Part shown: positions 1-8,770 of the stretch, piece by piece
Layout of the letters: every line of letters begins with the position of its first letter
Position numbering within the stretch: position 1 is the stretch's first letter
Origin: Roseibium polysiphoniae
GTDB lineage: Bacteria > Pseudomonadota > Alphaproteobacteria > Rhizobiales > Stappiaceae
Direction of reading: 5' to 3'
Length of the DNA stretch: 64,000 bases
Assembly (NCBI RefSeq): GCF_014842925.1
Contig: NZ_JACYXJ010000005.1
Coordinates: 1 to 64,000, forward strand
Notes under the pieces: generated by a model
The model's input: the letters and a program-made list of their open reading frames with translations, nothing else
What the model was told of the DNA's origin: nothing
Database searches by the model: none
Made by a program: the position numbers and the translations under genes

Positions 1-241
1 TGTCTAAAAGATCAGCGTACCTGCGTAACTCTCACTTAAAACACTCAGCAACATAAGCAACCAAGCATCCGCAAGAACAACGCCGTCCACGCTTCCCTTC
101 CTTCAATACAAATTGTCAAAGAACACTCATCTTGCGACGAGGAGGAAAACGTGACAGACCACTCAGTCGAGTGCCCGTCTCTGTTTTTCCGGTAAAACCG
201 CCGGCCGCTGGCGCCGTTTGTTGTCAGCGCCGCCGTCGATG
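1..241 (-). other. 5' leader of a 16S rRNA operon (16S gene lies beyond the left edge)
   Basis: Read on the minus strand, the stretch contains the block TTCTTTGACAATTTG, followed shortly by CGTGGACGGCG. This arrangement matches what I know of the transcribed leader just upstream of 16S rRNA in alphaproteobacteria. A well-formed promoter lies directly upstream at 248-276. Transcription would run leftward out of the window, so no mature rRNA is visible here. The M23 gene to the right is divergent. The assignment rests on recognising the leader, not on seeing 16S sequence. Confidence 0.8.
113..125 (-). promoter_or_regulatory. boxA-like antitermination element of the rRNA leader
   Basis: On the minus strand this reads TGTTCTTTGACAA, close to the E. 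coli rrn boxA (TGCTCTTTAACAA) bound by NusB/NusE. It lies about 120 nt downstream of the predicted transcription start, inside the leader, as expected for rRNA antitermination. Confidence 0.65.
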
Positions 242-247
242 GAGCGG

Positions 248-276
248 TTTATACGCAGCACCCCCATATGAGTCAA
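248..276 (-). promoter_or_regulatory. Strong sigma-70-type promoter for the rRNA operon
   Basis: On the minus strand the -35 hexamer TTGACT (276-271) is followed by a 17-nt spacer and the -10 hexamer TATAAA (253-248). A second TTGACA lies just upstream (289-284) without a well-placed -10 partner. The near-consensus match and the position ahead of the rRNA leader support an rrn promoter reading leftward. Confidence 0.8.
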
Positions 277-360
277 CAAGCATTGTCAAAAAAGATTCAC
301 ACAAGCCGGACAAGCGATAAATCCCTCGCATTTCTGCGCTTTTCACTAGCCCTAGGCTTA

Positions 361-730
361 TGAAAACCATCCCCTAAGACGCTGTTTCCACCCCACAATT
401 GGCATTTTCCAGCAATCTGCCATCTTTTTAAGCGAGCCTCTTTTCTGCTCATTGTCTTCCGACCGCTCACAGGCCGATTTTGGAGCCTCGTTATCGGCTT
501 TTCCCTGCACCAAAAGGGGCTCTTCCCTATAGGGACTGATTGACAAGGAGCGGAGCCAACGATCTGGCCTTTGTAAAAGGCATTGAGATCAAACAACGCT
601 CTGCCCCACTCCTGCCCGATTATCGCTGCAAAGAATTCCGGCTGCTCCGATGCTGCTTTGGTTTGACCTTTTCGTTTTAAACCGGCATTTTCGCGCCAGC
701 AGAAGAAATGACCAATCAGGTAACGTCTAT
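361..730. other. Intergenic region upstream of the M23 gene
   Basis: About 370 bases between the rRNA promoter and the M23 start. Reading frames here give low-quality translations with no recognisable domain. A TTGACA at 540-545 lacks a convincing -10 box. The M23 promoter presumably lies in this stretch but I cannot place it. Confidence 0.5.
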
Positions 731-2701
731 ATGCACTTCGGGCCTTTTCATTCCTCCCAACAGATAACAGTGTCTCTCGGCGACGAGGATCCACTGGTCG
801 TGCAGGATGAAAGGAACGGGCTTCCTGATCGCAGACGCGTCTCCGTCAGGTGGCTGACCGGCACCGTCTTGACCGGCATCACCTCGGTCGTGCTTATGGG
901 CGGCGCCCTTCTGGCCGCGCTCGATGGCCAATATAGTGTTTCCGCGGCAACCGGCCCGGCAAGCGGTGCGCTGACGCTTGACGCCGATGCCACAAAGAGC
1001 AGCGGCGCCAAGGGCGACAAGATCTCCCGGCCGGCCGCCGAATTTGCCAACAAGCAGATCATTCCGGTCAACGTCGTGACCAAGGTCGGCGACCGCGAAC
1101 ACATCAAGGTGCGGGACTACACGCTGGTAACCTCCAGCCTCGCCACCCGAAAGAACCAGCAACTCACACCCGAGATCCCGGCCTTCAACCCGCTCAACAT
1201 GTTCTCGGATGTTCAAAATGTGCCTGAACGGTTGGCGCCCGACACAGTCTTTACAAACTCCATCTATGGCGCAAAGGTCGAGGGCGAGGTCAGTATTTCG
1301 CTCACCAGTTTTCCCTCGAACAGTCCATTGATTGATCCGGTTCAGACCCCGTCTGAAGAGGCAATCGAGCAGACAGTTCGTCAATCGGCACGTTTCCTGG
1401 CGGTCAATACGGTCGAAACAGCCGCGAGAACCCTGGTCGATCCGGCCCGTTTTGATTTCAATCTCGCCCGTCAGTCAGAGTTTACCCGGCTCGCAGTCCG
1501 CATCACCCCGGAAAACGTCTCCTTTATCTCCAAGCAGGACGACGAGGTTCGTTACACCGGCATGGACGAGAAGATCGTGCCGATCGCCGATCAGACGGAT
1601 GTCATGGATGTCCTGCTCGACAACGACGCCGACCCAAGCGAAGCCGAACTCATTCGCAAGGCCTTTACCGATCACTATGGATTGCAGGCGCTCCAGTCCG
1701 GCCACCGGCTTCGCATCGCGTACGCCCCTGCCACCGACGGATCCGGTCGCATGCGTCCCGAACGGGTGAGCCTCTATTCCGACACAGTGCACCAGGCGAC
1801 TGTAGCCCGCTCTGATACCGGCGCCTACGTGGCAGCCAAGGCACCGACCAATTTCCTTGCTGACGCCTTTGCAGAAGCAGACCGCATTTCCTATGGCGGC
1901 CAGACACCCGTTCTCTATGACAGCCTTTACCAGACCGCTCTTGAGCAGGAGATGGCCCCGCCGCTCATTGATGAGCTGATCAGGATCTTCTCCTTTGACG
2001 TCGACTTCAATGCGCGGGTCCAGCCAGGCGATGCTCTTGAGGTCTTCTATGCGGACAATGACGGCAGCACGGCCTCCGAAGTCCTGTTCGCCTCGTTGAA
2101 CACCGGTTCAAGCACCCGGCGCTTCTACAGGTTCCGCACCCCGGATGATGGCGCGGTGGATTTTTATGACGCCAACGGCCAGAGCGCGAAGAAATTCCTC
2201 ATGCGCAAGCCCGTGTCGGACGGCCGCTTCAGGTCGGGCTTTGGCATGCGCCGCCACCCGATCCACAAGTACAGCAAGATGCACACAGGCGTTGATTGGG
2301 CCGCGCCGCGCGGCACGCCGATCATGGTGGCCGGCAACGGAACCATCATCAAGGCCGGCTGGAGCTCGGGCTACGGCCGCCGCATCGAAGTGCGTCACGC
2401 CAACGGCTATACGACGACCTACAACCACATGTCGGCCTTCGCCAAGGGAATGAGCGAAGGCACCTCGGTGCGCCAGGGCCAGATCATCGGCTATGTCGGG
2501 TCAACCGGACTTTCGACCGGACCACACCTTCACTACGAGGTGATGGTCAACAAGCGCTATGTGGATCCAATGCGCATTCGCTTGCCGCGCGGCCGCGTTC
2601 TTGAAGGGGACATGCTGGCGAAATTCGAAGCCGAGCGGCTGCGGATCGACACCCTGCTCGATCGCGCGCGCCGGCCTTCACGGGTCGCATCCGCGCTATA
2701 A
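731..2701 (+). CDS. M23-family peptidoglycan endopeptidase, membrane-anchored
   Basis: Predicted zinc metallo-endopeptidase that cuts peptidoglycan cross-links in the periplasm, 656 aa from this start. A basic N-terminal stretch (RRRVSVRWLTG) precedes one hydrophobic segment near residues 45-65, giving a signal anchor. A long middle region resembles that of other large rhizobial M23 proteins. The C-terminal LytM/M23 domain carries the zinc-binding signature HTGVD (H518, D522) and HLH (599-601), so it looks catalytically active. An in-frame ATG at 650 exists, but the segment it adds looks non-coding, so 731 is preferred. The gene is divergent from the rRNA operon and ends at a hairpin shared with clpB. 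Confidence 0.88.
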   Translation: MHFGPFHSSQQITVSLGDEDPLVVQDERNGLPDRRRVSVRWLTGTVLTGITSVVLMGGALLAALDGQYSVSAATGPASGALTLDADATKSSGAKGDKISRPAAEFANKQIIPVNVVTKVGDREHIKVRDYTLVTSSLATRKNQQLTPEIPAFNPLNMFSDVQNVPERLAPDTVFTNSIYGAKVEGEVSISLTSFPSNSPLIDPVQTPSEEAIEQTVRQSARFLAVNTVETAARTLVDPARFDFNLARQSEFTRLAVRITPENVSFISKQDDEVRYTGMDEKIVPIADQTDVMDVLLDNDADPSEAELIRKAFTDHYGLQALQSGHRLRIAYAPATDGSGRMRPERVSLYSDTVHQATVARSDTGAYVAAKAPTNFLADAFAEADRISYGGQTPVLYDSLYQTALEQEMAPPLIDELIRIFSFDVDFNARVQPGDALEVFYADNDGSTASEVLFASLNTGSSTRRFYRFRTPDDGAVDFYDANGQSAKKFLMRKPVSDGRFRSGFGMRRHPIHKYSKMHTGVDWAAPRGTPIMVAGNGTIIKAGWSSGYGRRIEVRHANGYTTTYNHMSAFAKGMSEGTSVRQGQIIGYVGSTGLSTGPHLHYEVMVNKRYVDPMRIRLPRGRVLEGDMLAKFEAERLRIDTLLDRARRPSRVASAL

Positions 2702-2733
2702 GCTCGGTCGCTAGCGAGCACATGGGCAACAGC

Positions 2734-2764
2734 AAAAAAGCCGGCCACGAGGGCCGGCTTTTTC
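2734..2764. terminator. Bidirectional terminator between the M23 gene and clpB
   Basis: Stem GCCGGCC (2740-2746) pairs with GGCCGGC (2752-2758) around a 5-nt loop. It is flanked by six A on the left and five T on the right, so it can act as an intrinsic terminator in both directions between the two convergent genes. Confidence 0.88.
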
Positions 2765-2799
2765 TTTTGTTCATACCGTTCTAGCTTCTCACGTTGCCT

Positions 2800-5397
2800 C
2801 TAGGCAGCTTCGGCAGCACCCTGCCCGACCGAAAAAACCAGTCTGTCGCCACCAGCAGAAACCTGAACGGCCTGACCATCCACCACATCACCCGCAAGCA
2901 GTTTCTCGGCAAGCGGATCCTGCACTTCCTTTTGGATCACGCGCTTGAGCGGACGAGCCCCATAGGCAGGGTCGTAGCCTTTTTGCGCCAGCCAGCCAAT
3001 CGCGCTGTCATCCAGAGAAAGCGAGATCTTTCGATCCGCCAGAAGCCCCCGAAGCCGCTCGAGCTGGATCGCAACGATATCGGACATCTGTGACCGTTGC
3101 AGACGGTGGAACAGCACGATTTCGTCGAGCCGGTTCAAGAACTCGGGACGGAAGTGTCCACGAACGGTTCCCATCACCTGATCGCGAACGACATCCGTAT
3201 CCTCGCCCTCCGGCTGGTTGACCAGATACTCGGCGCCCAGGTTAGAGGTCATGATGATAAGCGTGTTGCGGAAGTCCACGGTCCGCCCCTGGCCGTCCGT
3301 CAGACGTCCATCGTCAAGGACCTGCAAGAGGACATTGAAGACATCCCCATGGGCTTTCTCGATCTCGTCGAACAGGACAACCTGATAGGGCCGCCTGCGC
3401 ACCGCTTCCGTAAGCGCTCCACCTTCCTCATAACCAACGTAGCCCGGAGGCGCACCGATCAAGCGGGAAACGGAGTGCTTTTCCATGAACTCCGACATGT
3501 CGATCCGAACCATCGCCGTATCGTCATCAAAGAGGAACCGCGCCAGCGCTTTCGTCAGCTCGGTTTTGCCGACACCCGTTGGCCCAAGGAACATGAACGA
3601 GCCAATCGGCCGGTTCGGATCCTGCAGACCCGCACGGGCACGGCGCACCGCCGTCGACACCGCATGGATCGCCTCGGCCTGACCGATGACGCGACTTGCA
3701 AGCACATCTTCCATGCGCAGAAGCTTGTCCCGCTCCCCTTCCAGCATCCGGTCGACCGGAATACCGGTCCATTTGGAGACGACCTGGGCGACATGAGACG
3801 ACGTTACCGCCTCTTCAACCATCGCATCGGCGTCCCCGCTTGCGACCGCTTCCTCCAGCTGCCGCTCAAGCTCAGGGATCAAGCCGTAGGCAAGCTCACC
3901 CGCCTTGGCAAGATCACCGCGACGCTGTGCGATTTCCAGGTCGATACGGGCCTGATCAAGCTGCTCCTTGACCTTTTGTTCAAGGTTCAGCTTGTCCTTT
4001 TCACCCTGCCAGCGGCGGGTGAGAACATCTGACTCCTCCTCAAGATCGGAAAGCTCTTTTTCCAGTTTTCCAAGCCGGTCCAGGGCCGCCGGATCGTCCT
4101 CTTTCTTCAGAGCTTCACGCTCGATCTTGAGCTGAATGATCCGTCTGTCGAGCTCGTCCAGTTCTTCAGGCTTGGAGTCCACCTGCATGCGCAACCGGCT
4201 GGCCGCCTCATCCACAAGGTCGATCGCCTTGTCAGGCAGGAACCTGTCCGTGATGTAGCGATTGGACATTGTCGCCGCGGACACGATCGCAGAATCCGTG
4301 ATCCGCACCCCATGATGCAGCTCATACTTCTCCTTGATCCCGCGCAGGATCGAGATTGTATCTTCGACCGTCGGTTCACTCACGAAAACAGGCTGGAAAC
4401 GACGCGCGAGTGCTGCATCTTTTTCAACATGCTTGCGGTATTCATCCAGAGTGGTGGCACCGACACAATGCAGCTCTCCGCGCGCCAGCGCGGGCTTCAA
4501 GAGGTTAGACGCATCCATGGCGCCTTCGGCCTTGCCCGCGCCTACGAGCGTATGCATTTCATCTATGAACAGAACGATGCCGCCGGCGGCCGCCTCGACT
4601 TCCGACAGGATCGCCTTAAGACGCTCTTCGAACTCACCGCGATACTTCGCGCCAGCAATCAGGGCTCCCATATCGAGCGCCAGGAGCTTCTTGTCTTTCA
4701 ATGACTCGGGCACATCGCCATTGACGATGCGCAGGGCAAGGCCCTCGGCGATCGCCGTCTTGCCGACGCCAGGTTCACCGATCAGAACCGGGTTGTTCTT
4801 GGTCCGGCGCGACAGGACCTGGATCGTGCGTCGAATTTCCTCGTCGCGACCGATCACGGGATCGAGTTTGCCGTCACGGGCAACCTGCGTCAGATCCCGG
4901 GCGTATTTCTTAAGCGCGTCGTACTGGCTTTCCGCAGTCGCACTGTCCGCCGTACGACCTTGCCGCAGGGCGTTGATCGCCTCGTTTAGGCCGTTTGCCG
5001 TAACGCCCGCTTTGGCAAAAAGCTTGCCGACGTCACCTTCCGCATCCATCACGAGGGCGAGCAGAAGCCGCTCGACAGTTACAAAACTGTCGCCCGCTTT
5101 TTCCGCAATTTTTTCCGCTTGTTCGAAGACACGCGCCGTCGCCTGGGACAGGTAAAGCTGACCATTGCCGCCTGATACTTTCGGCATCTTGCCAAGCAAA
5201 CGCTCAATTTCAGACTTAGCGATTTTCGGATCACCGCCAGCTTTTTCGATCAGGCCAGCCGCCATCCCTTCCGTGTCATCAAGAAGGACTTTGACAATAT
5301 GTTCCGGAGCAAACTGCTGATGCCCCTGCCCAAGAGCAAACGTCTGAGCTGATTGAACAAACCCACGCGCACGCTCTGTGTATTTTTCTACGTTCAT
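2800..5397 (-). CDS. clpB: ATP-dependent chaperone ClpB (protein disaggregase)
   Basis: Hexameric AAA+ disaggregase that works with DnaK to rescue heat-aggregated proteins in the cytosol. At 865 aa it has the family's full length. In order: Clp-N repeats (about 1-150), first AAA+ domain with Walker A GEPGVGKT (207-214), a coiled-coil middle domain (about 405-525) that separates ClpB from ClpA/ClpC, and second AAA+ domain with Walker A GPTGVGKT (605-612). The start at 5397 is set by a GGAGG Shine-Dalgarno 6 nt upstream and the canonical [11 protein letters not shown]-terminus. An upstream in-frame ATG would add 31 unlikely residues. Its leader holds a strong hairpin and a possible heat-shock promoter. 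Confidence 0.97.
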   Translation of the reverse strand: MNVEKYTERARGFVQSAQTFALGQGHQQFAPEHIVKVLLDDTEGMAAGLIEKAGGDPKIAKSEIERLLGKMPKVSGGNGQLYLSQATARVFEQAEKIAEKAGDSFVTVERLLLALVMDAEGDVGKLFAKAGVTANGLNEAINALRQGRTADSATAESQYDALKKYARDLTQVARDGKLDPVIGRDEEIRRTIQVLSRRTKNNPVLIGEPGVGKTAIAEGLALRIVNGDVPESLKDKKLLALDMGALIAGAKYRGEFEERLKAILSEVEAAAGGIVLFIDEMHTLVGAGKAEGAMDASNLLKPALARGELHCVGATTLDEYRKHVEKDAALARRFQPVFVSEPTVEDTISILRGIKEKYELHHGVRITDSAIVSAATMSNRYITDRFLPDKAIDLVDEAASRLRMQVDSKPEELDELDRRIIQLKIEREALKKEDDPAALDRLGKLEKELSDLEEESDVLTRRWQGEKDKLNLEQKVKEQLDQARIDLEIAQRRGDLAKAGELAYGLIPELERQLEEAVASGDADAMVEEAVTSSHVAQVVSKWTGIPVDRMLEGERDKLLRMEDVLASRVIGQAEAIHAVSTAVRRARAGLQDPNRPIGSFMFLGPTGVGKTELTKALARFLFDDDTAMVRIDMSEFMEKHSVSRLIGAPPGYVGYEEGGALTEAVRRRPYQVVLFDEIEKAHGDVFNVLLQVLDDGRLTDGQGRTVDFRNTLIIMTSNLGAEYLVNQPEGEDTDVVRDQVMGTVRGHFRPEFLNRLDEIVLFHRLQRSQMSDIVAIQLERLRGLLADRKISLSLDDSAIGWLAQKGYDPAYGARPLKRVIQKEVQDPLAEKLLAGDVVDGQAVQVSAGGDRLVFSVGQGAAEAA

Positions 5398-5471
5398 TAG
5401 AACCTCCAGACCACCGCGCCACCCGAAGCATGGCCGGTTTTTCGGATATCGAGCCCGATAAGTGAGCACCC

Positions 5472-5495
5472 GAGCGATCTCTTGGAGCATCGCTC
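5472..5495 (-). promoter_or_regulatory. Stable hairpin in the clpB 5' leader
   Basis: GAGCGAT (5472-5478) pairs perfectly with ATCGCTC (5489-5495). CTC (5479-5481) can pair further with GAG (5485-5487) across a bulged C. A flanking GTGAGC (5462-5467) could instead pair with GCTCAC (5492-5497), so two mutually exclusive folds are possible. It lies 75-100 nt upstream of the clpB start codon and may be regulatory. Confidence 0.4.
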
Positions 5496-5498
5496 ACC

Positions 5499-5528
5499 CA
5501 ATATAGTGTTGCATAATGACAACAAAAG
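5499..5528 (-). promoter_or_regulatory. Possible heat-shock (RpoH-type) promoter of clpB
   Basis: On the minus strand CTTTTG (5528-5523) is followed by 16 nt and CTATATTG (5506-5499). The downstream element resembles the -10 motif of alphaproteobacterial RpoH promoters. The upstream element is only a partial match to CTTGAA. A heat-shock promoter is expected for clpB, but the match alone is weak. Confidence 0.4.
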
Positions 5529-5573
5529 AGGGGTGCCGAAAATTCCGGAAAAACACGCATCCTTCAGGAACGC

Positions 5574-5598
5574 AAAACGGCGCCCCTGGGGCGCCGTT
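5574..5598 (-). terminator. Intrinsic terminator of the DUF4167 operon
   Basis: AACGGCGCCCC (5576-5586) is the exact complement of GGGGCGCCGTT (5588-5598), a very stable GC-rich hairpin. On the minus strand it ends in TTTT. It sits about 35 nt beyond the DUF4167 stop codon. Confidence 0.8.
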
Positions 5599-5631
5599 CA
5601 CGAGATCAAAATGAGCTTGTCCGAGACTGAC

Positions 5632-6432
5632 TTACTCGCCCGCAGGCACAGCTTCCGCCTCTGGGGCTTCTTCTGTCGCTTTGGGGCGGCGTGTGCGCGG
5701 TGCACGACGCGGCTTTGGTTTCGGCGCATCCTCCACGTCGGCTGCAGAAGCAGCTGGGGCCTCTTCAGACGGCTCTGGGGACGCTTCGGTCTCCGCATCA
5801 CCCCCATCACTCGAAGTGCGTTTCACGCCACGGCCGCGGGTCCCACGAACACGACGGCGAGGCTTCGCGTCATCATCGTCACCTTCAGAAGCAGCCTCAA
5901 CCGACTTGGCAGCACCATCGTTCAGTTGGCCTGCTTCATCAATGACGGGCATGTTTTCGATGAACGGCTGTGGGCTGTCCTCTTCGACATACTCACCTGG
6001 CTGCTCCGTCTTGGCAGCGCGCTGATGGCGCTCCGGACGATCGCCACGCTCTGGCCGCTCCGGACGCTCGGAGCGCTCAGCGCGATCCGGACGTTGACGG
6101 CGCTCGTTCTGGCCTTGTGGTTGTGCTGCAGCTTCCTGCTCTGTCTCATCACCTTCGCCACGTCCGGTATGAGCCGCAGGCTGGCCTTGTGGCTGTGCGG
6201 CAGCAACGATGCGAAGATAATGCTCGGCATGCTGGAAATAGTTCTCAGACATGATCCGATCGCCGGATGCCTGGGCATCGCGAGCAAGCTGTTGGTACTT
6301 TTCTGCGACATGCAGAGCGGTGCCACGAATTTTGACGTCCGGACCGTTCGATTCGTAGGTCCGGCTTAGCGGATTCGGTCCCTTCCGGGTCCGACCACGC
6401 ATGCGCTTGTTGCTTTGATTTCCTGGTCTCAT
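5632..6432 (-). CDS. DUF4167 domain-containing basic/low-complexity protein
   Basis: 266 aa. The N-terminal 75 residues form the conserved DUF4167 domain, recognisable from the segments NPLSRTYESNGPDVKIRG and AEHYLRIVAAAQ. The rest is low complexity: Gln/Ala-rich, then Arg/Glu/Pro repeats (RSERPERPERGDRPER), then Pro/Glu/Ala- and Arg-rich tracts. The many Arg/Lys residues at both ends suggest nucleic-acid or ribosome contact, but the function is unknown. It lies downstream of prmC, a placement I recall as common in alphaproteobacteria. A 357-bp gap separates it from prmC, so it may have its own promoter. The start has GGCAGG next to the ATG. Confidence 0.85.
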   Translation of the reverse strand: MRPGNQSNKRMRGRTRKGPNPLSRTYESNGPDVKIRGTALHVAEKYQQLARDAQASGDRIMSENYFQHAEHYLRIVAAAQPQGQPAAHTGRGEGDETEQEAAAQPQGQNERRQRPDRAERSERPERPERGDRPERHQRAAKTEQPGEYVEEDSPQPFIENMPVIDEAGQLNDGAAKSVEAASEGDDDDAKPRRRVRGTRGRGVKRTSSDGGDAETEASPEPSEEAPAASAADVEDAPKPKPRRAPRTRRPKATEEAPEAEAVPAGE

Positions 6433-6789
6433 CCTGCCGTTTTCTCTTAAGGAACGGCGACCAGCTAAAGCTGGCCCAACATCGGAATTGCCTAATACCG
6501 ATACGAAATAGCTACCGAAACCAACCGTGAAGGTCAGCGGCTGTCATCTTGCAAAAGCCGTTACGAATTCCATCGTACCGCCAAGCGGCAGATGCAATCG
6601 CCAAATTCTGCGACAGTCCGAAAGTCCGGATGGTCCGTTAAACAACGATCTCCAAGCCGCGATATTTGCGTTTGGCCCCACGTTGCCGGATAGGCATGCC
6701 CCGCTAAACGCTGATCACGATACTCCGGTCTCGGCGAGGTGAAACTAACCGGTTATTCTTGGTTTTCCAAGCGCTTTTTCACAACAGGC
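6433..6789. other. Intergenic leader region of the DUF4167 gene
   Basis: A 357-bp gap between the prmC stop and the DUF4167 start. It contains a small hairpin on the minus strand, CCAGC-TTTA-GCTGG, about 35-50 nt upstream of the DUF4167 ATG. No convincing ORF, RNA gene or consensus promoter was seen. Confidence 0.5.
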
Positions 6790-7650
6790 TTAAAACGCAC
6801 CCGATTCACGCCGCATTGCGAGAACAACCCGGTCATTTCCGGCCAGATCCTGAATGATTTCAATATGAAGAAAGCCGCATTGGCGCAAAAGCTCACTGAC
6901 TTCCTGTTCCTGATCAAAGCCAATTTCCAAAGCGATTCGCCCATCTGGCGAAAGGCATTGGAGGGCCTGGGGCACAATTTCACGATATGCATCCAATCCG
7001 TCAGTACCACCATCAAGAGCACGTCCAGGATCATGCTCGCGAACTTCCCTCGAGAGCCCCTCTACGACCTTTGTCCGGATATAGGGGGGATTGCTCAAGA
7101 CCCAATCGACACCGGCCCCAAGAGATGACGCGTAGTCAGACCTGACAGGGAGCAAACGCTCCGCAACGCCATGCCGGGCTGCATTGCCGCGCGCGCACTC
7201 CAGAGCGCGTTCAGAAATGTCGATTGCAGCGCAAACCGCATTGGGCAGCTCAGTCAGAAGCGCCACAGCGATTGCACCCGTCCCTGTCCCGATATCCGCC
7301 AGGACCAGTGACCCTTCGCAAGACACACGATCCAGAACGGCCTGGACCAGTGTTTCCGTATCGGGTCGAGGCTCCAGTGTTTCCTCATTCAGACGGAAGC
7401 GGAGCCCCCAGAATTCGCGTTCTCCAAGGATGCGGCCGACGGGCAAGCCAATCAGGCGCTGATCCGCGTACTTCAGGGCAAGCAGCCGCTGTTCGTCTCC
7501 AACCTTGTCATCTTCCCGCAAGATCAGATCCGACGGCGAGACTTCCAGAGCAGCCGCCATGAGAAGACGGGCATCCAGATCCGGCGTCTCGAGATTCGCC
7601 TCCCGGAACCTCTTCCGCACATCGCGGTAAAGGTCGCCGAAGGTCGTCAC
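6790..7650 (-). CDS. prmC: Release factor glutamine methyltransferase PrmC
   Basis: SAM-dependent enzyme that methylates the Gln of the GGQ motif in release factors RF1 and RF2. About 286 aa, with an N-terminal helical substrate-binding domain and a Rossmann methyltransferase domain holding the SAM loop DIGTGTGA and the catalytic NPPY (about residues 187-190), diagnostic of glutamine N5-methylation. I place the start at a GTG one base beyond the prfA stop because AGAAGG lies 8 nt upstream. Alternatives are GTG at 7659 or ATG at 7692, which would overlap prfA. It is translationally coupled to prfA, which encodes its substrate. Confidence 0.93.
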   Translation of the reverse strand: MTTFGDLYRDVRKRFREANLETPDLDARLLMAAALEVSPSDLILREDDKVGDEQRLLALKYADQRLIGLPVGRILGEREFWGLRFRLNEETLEPRPDTETLVQAVLDRVSCEGSLVLADIGTGTGAIAVALLTELPNAVCAAIDISERALECARGNAARHGVAERLLPVRSDYASSLGAGVDWVLSNPPYIRTKVVEGLSREVREHDPGRALDGGTDGLDAYREIVPQALQCLSPDGRIALEIGFDQEQEVSELLRQCGFLHIEIIQDLAGNDRVVLAMRRESGAF

Positions 7651-7651
7651 G

Positions 7652-8725
7652 TCAGACACCTTCTGCCGCAAGAAGAGAAGCCTGGTGATCAAGCGTCAAT
7701 GCTTCAACGACCTCACCAAGCGCCTCGCCGGCAATGATCTGGTCCAGCTTGTACAATGTCAGGCCAATCCGGTGATCCGTCACCCGGCCCTGCGGGAAAT
7801 TGTAGGTCCGAATGCGCTCCGACCTGTCGCCCGATCCAACCTGCAAACGCCGCGCTTCCGTCCGTTCACTGGCGGCGCGCTCGCGCTCTTCGTCGTAGAT
7901 ACGCGCGCGAAGCAACTGCATGGCCCGCGCCTTGTTCTTGTGCTGCGACCGCTCATCCTGCACCGCAACCACGATGCCGGTCGGTATGTGGGTAATCCGA
8001 ACAGCCGAGTCCGTTGTATTCACGTGCTGACCACCAGCACCCGATGCGCGGAAGGTATCGATGCGCAGATCACTGTCCTGAACATCCACATCGACGTCTT
8101 CAGCTTGCGGCAACACAGCCACCGTTGCCGCTGACGTATGGATGCGGCCACCTGATTCGGTCGCCGGCACCCGCTGCACCCGATGCACACCGGACTCGAA
8201 TTTCAATTTGGCGAAGACGTTCTCGCCAGAGATCGAGGCTATGATCTCCTTGAAGCCGCCGACTTCCCCTTCGCTGGCGGAAAGCACTTCGACTTTCCAG
8301 CCCTGAAGTTCGGCGAACCGCTGATACATGCGAAACAGATCTCCGGCAAAAAGAGACGCTTCATCACCGCCGGTTCCTGCACGGACTTCCAAAATGGCAT
8401 CATTCGCATCAGCATCATCTTTGGGCAGAAGGCCGATGCGCACATCCTGTGTTAGCGCTTCAAGACTCTCGGAAAGCTCCTCACGTTCCGCTTCCGCCAG
8501 CTCACGCATGTCAGCATCTGTCGCTGGGTCATTCAAAAGCGCGTCCGCTTCTGCCAGATCGTCCTGGGCTTTCAGGAGCACACGAACTTTCGCGACCAGG
8601 GGTTCCAGCCCAGCATATTCACGGGACAATTTCACATAGGTCGCCGGATCCGGGTTTGCCGACATCCTGTATTCGATCTCGGCAAAACGGTCGAGCAACG
8701 TATCGAGCTTGGCACGCGCCAGCAT
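7652..8725 (-). CDS. prfA: Peptide chain release factor 1
   Basis: RF1 recognises UAA and UAG stop codons and triggers peptidyl-tRNA hydrolysis on the ribosome. At 357 aa it is normal length. The codon-recognition tripeptide is PAT (187-189), the PxT type that marks RF1 as opposed to the SPF of RF2. The catalytic GGQ is at 231-233. An AGGAG Shine-Dalgarno precedes the ATG. It sits 45 bp after ptsP and immediately before prmC, whose product methylates its GGQ glutamine. Confidence 0.97.
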   Translation of the reverse strand: MLARAKLDTLLDRFAEIEYRMSANPDPATYVKLSREYAGLEPLVAKVRVLLKAQDDLAEADALLNDPATDADMRELAEAEREELSESLEALTQDVRIGLLPKDDADANDAILEVRAGTGGDEASLFAGDLFRMYQRFAELQGWKVEVLSASEGEVGGFKEIIASISGENVFAKLKFESGVHRVQRVPATESGGRIHTSAATVAVLPQAEDVDVDVQDSDLRIDTFRASGAGGQHVNTTDSAVRITHIPTGIVVAVQDERSQHKNKARAMQLLRARIYDEERERAASERTEARRLQVGSGDRSERIRTYNFPQGRVTDHRIGLTLYKLDQIIAGEALGEVVEALTLDHQASLLAAEGV

Positions 8726-8770
8726 GAGCGCAGATCTCCTAAAAGGTCCCGAAGGAAAAGGGTTCAGTAG

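Noticed and set aside
297..794. 165-codon minus-strand frame in the left intergenic region
   Set aside because: No family resemblance and no ribosome-binding site; it overlaps the rRNA promoter flank and the M23 start.
5900..6150. Tandem repeats in the DUF4167 gene as a possible CRISPR-like or satellite array
   Set aside because: The repeats are short, imperfect and in frame, encoding Arg-Pro-Glu-Arg runs; they reflect protein low complexity.
7651..7692. Longer prmC start at ATG 7692
   Set aside because: It would overlap prfA by 41 nt and lacks a Shine-Dalgarno, whereas GTG at 7650 has AGAAGG at good spacing.
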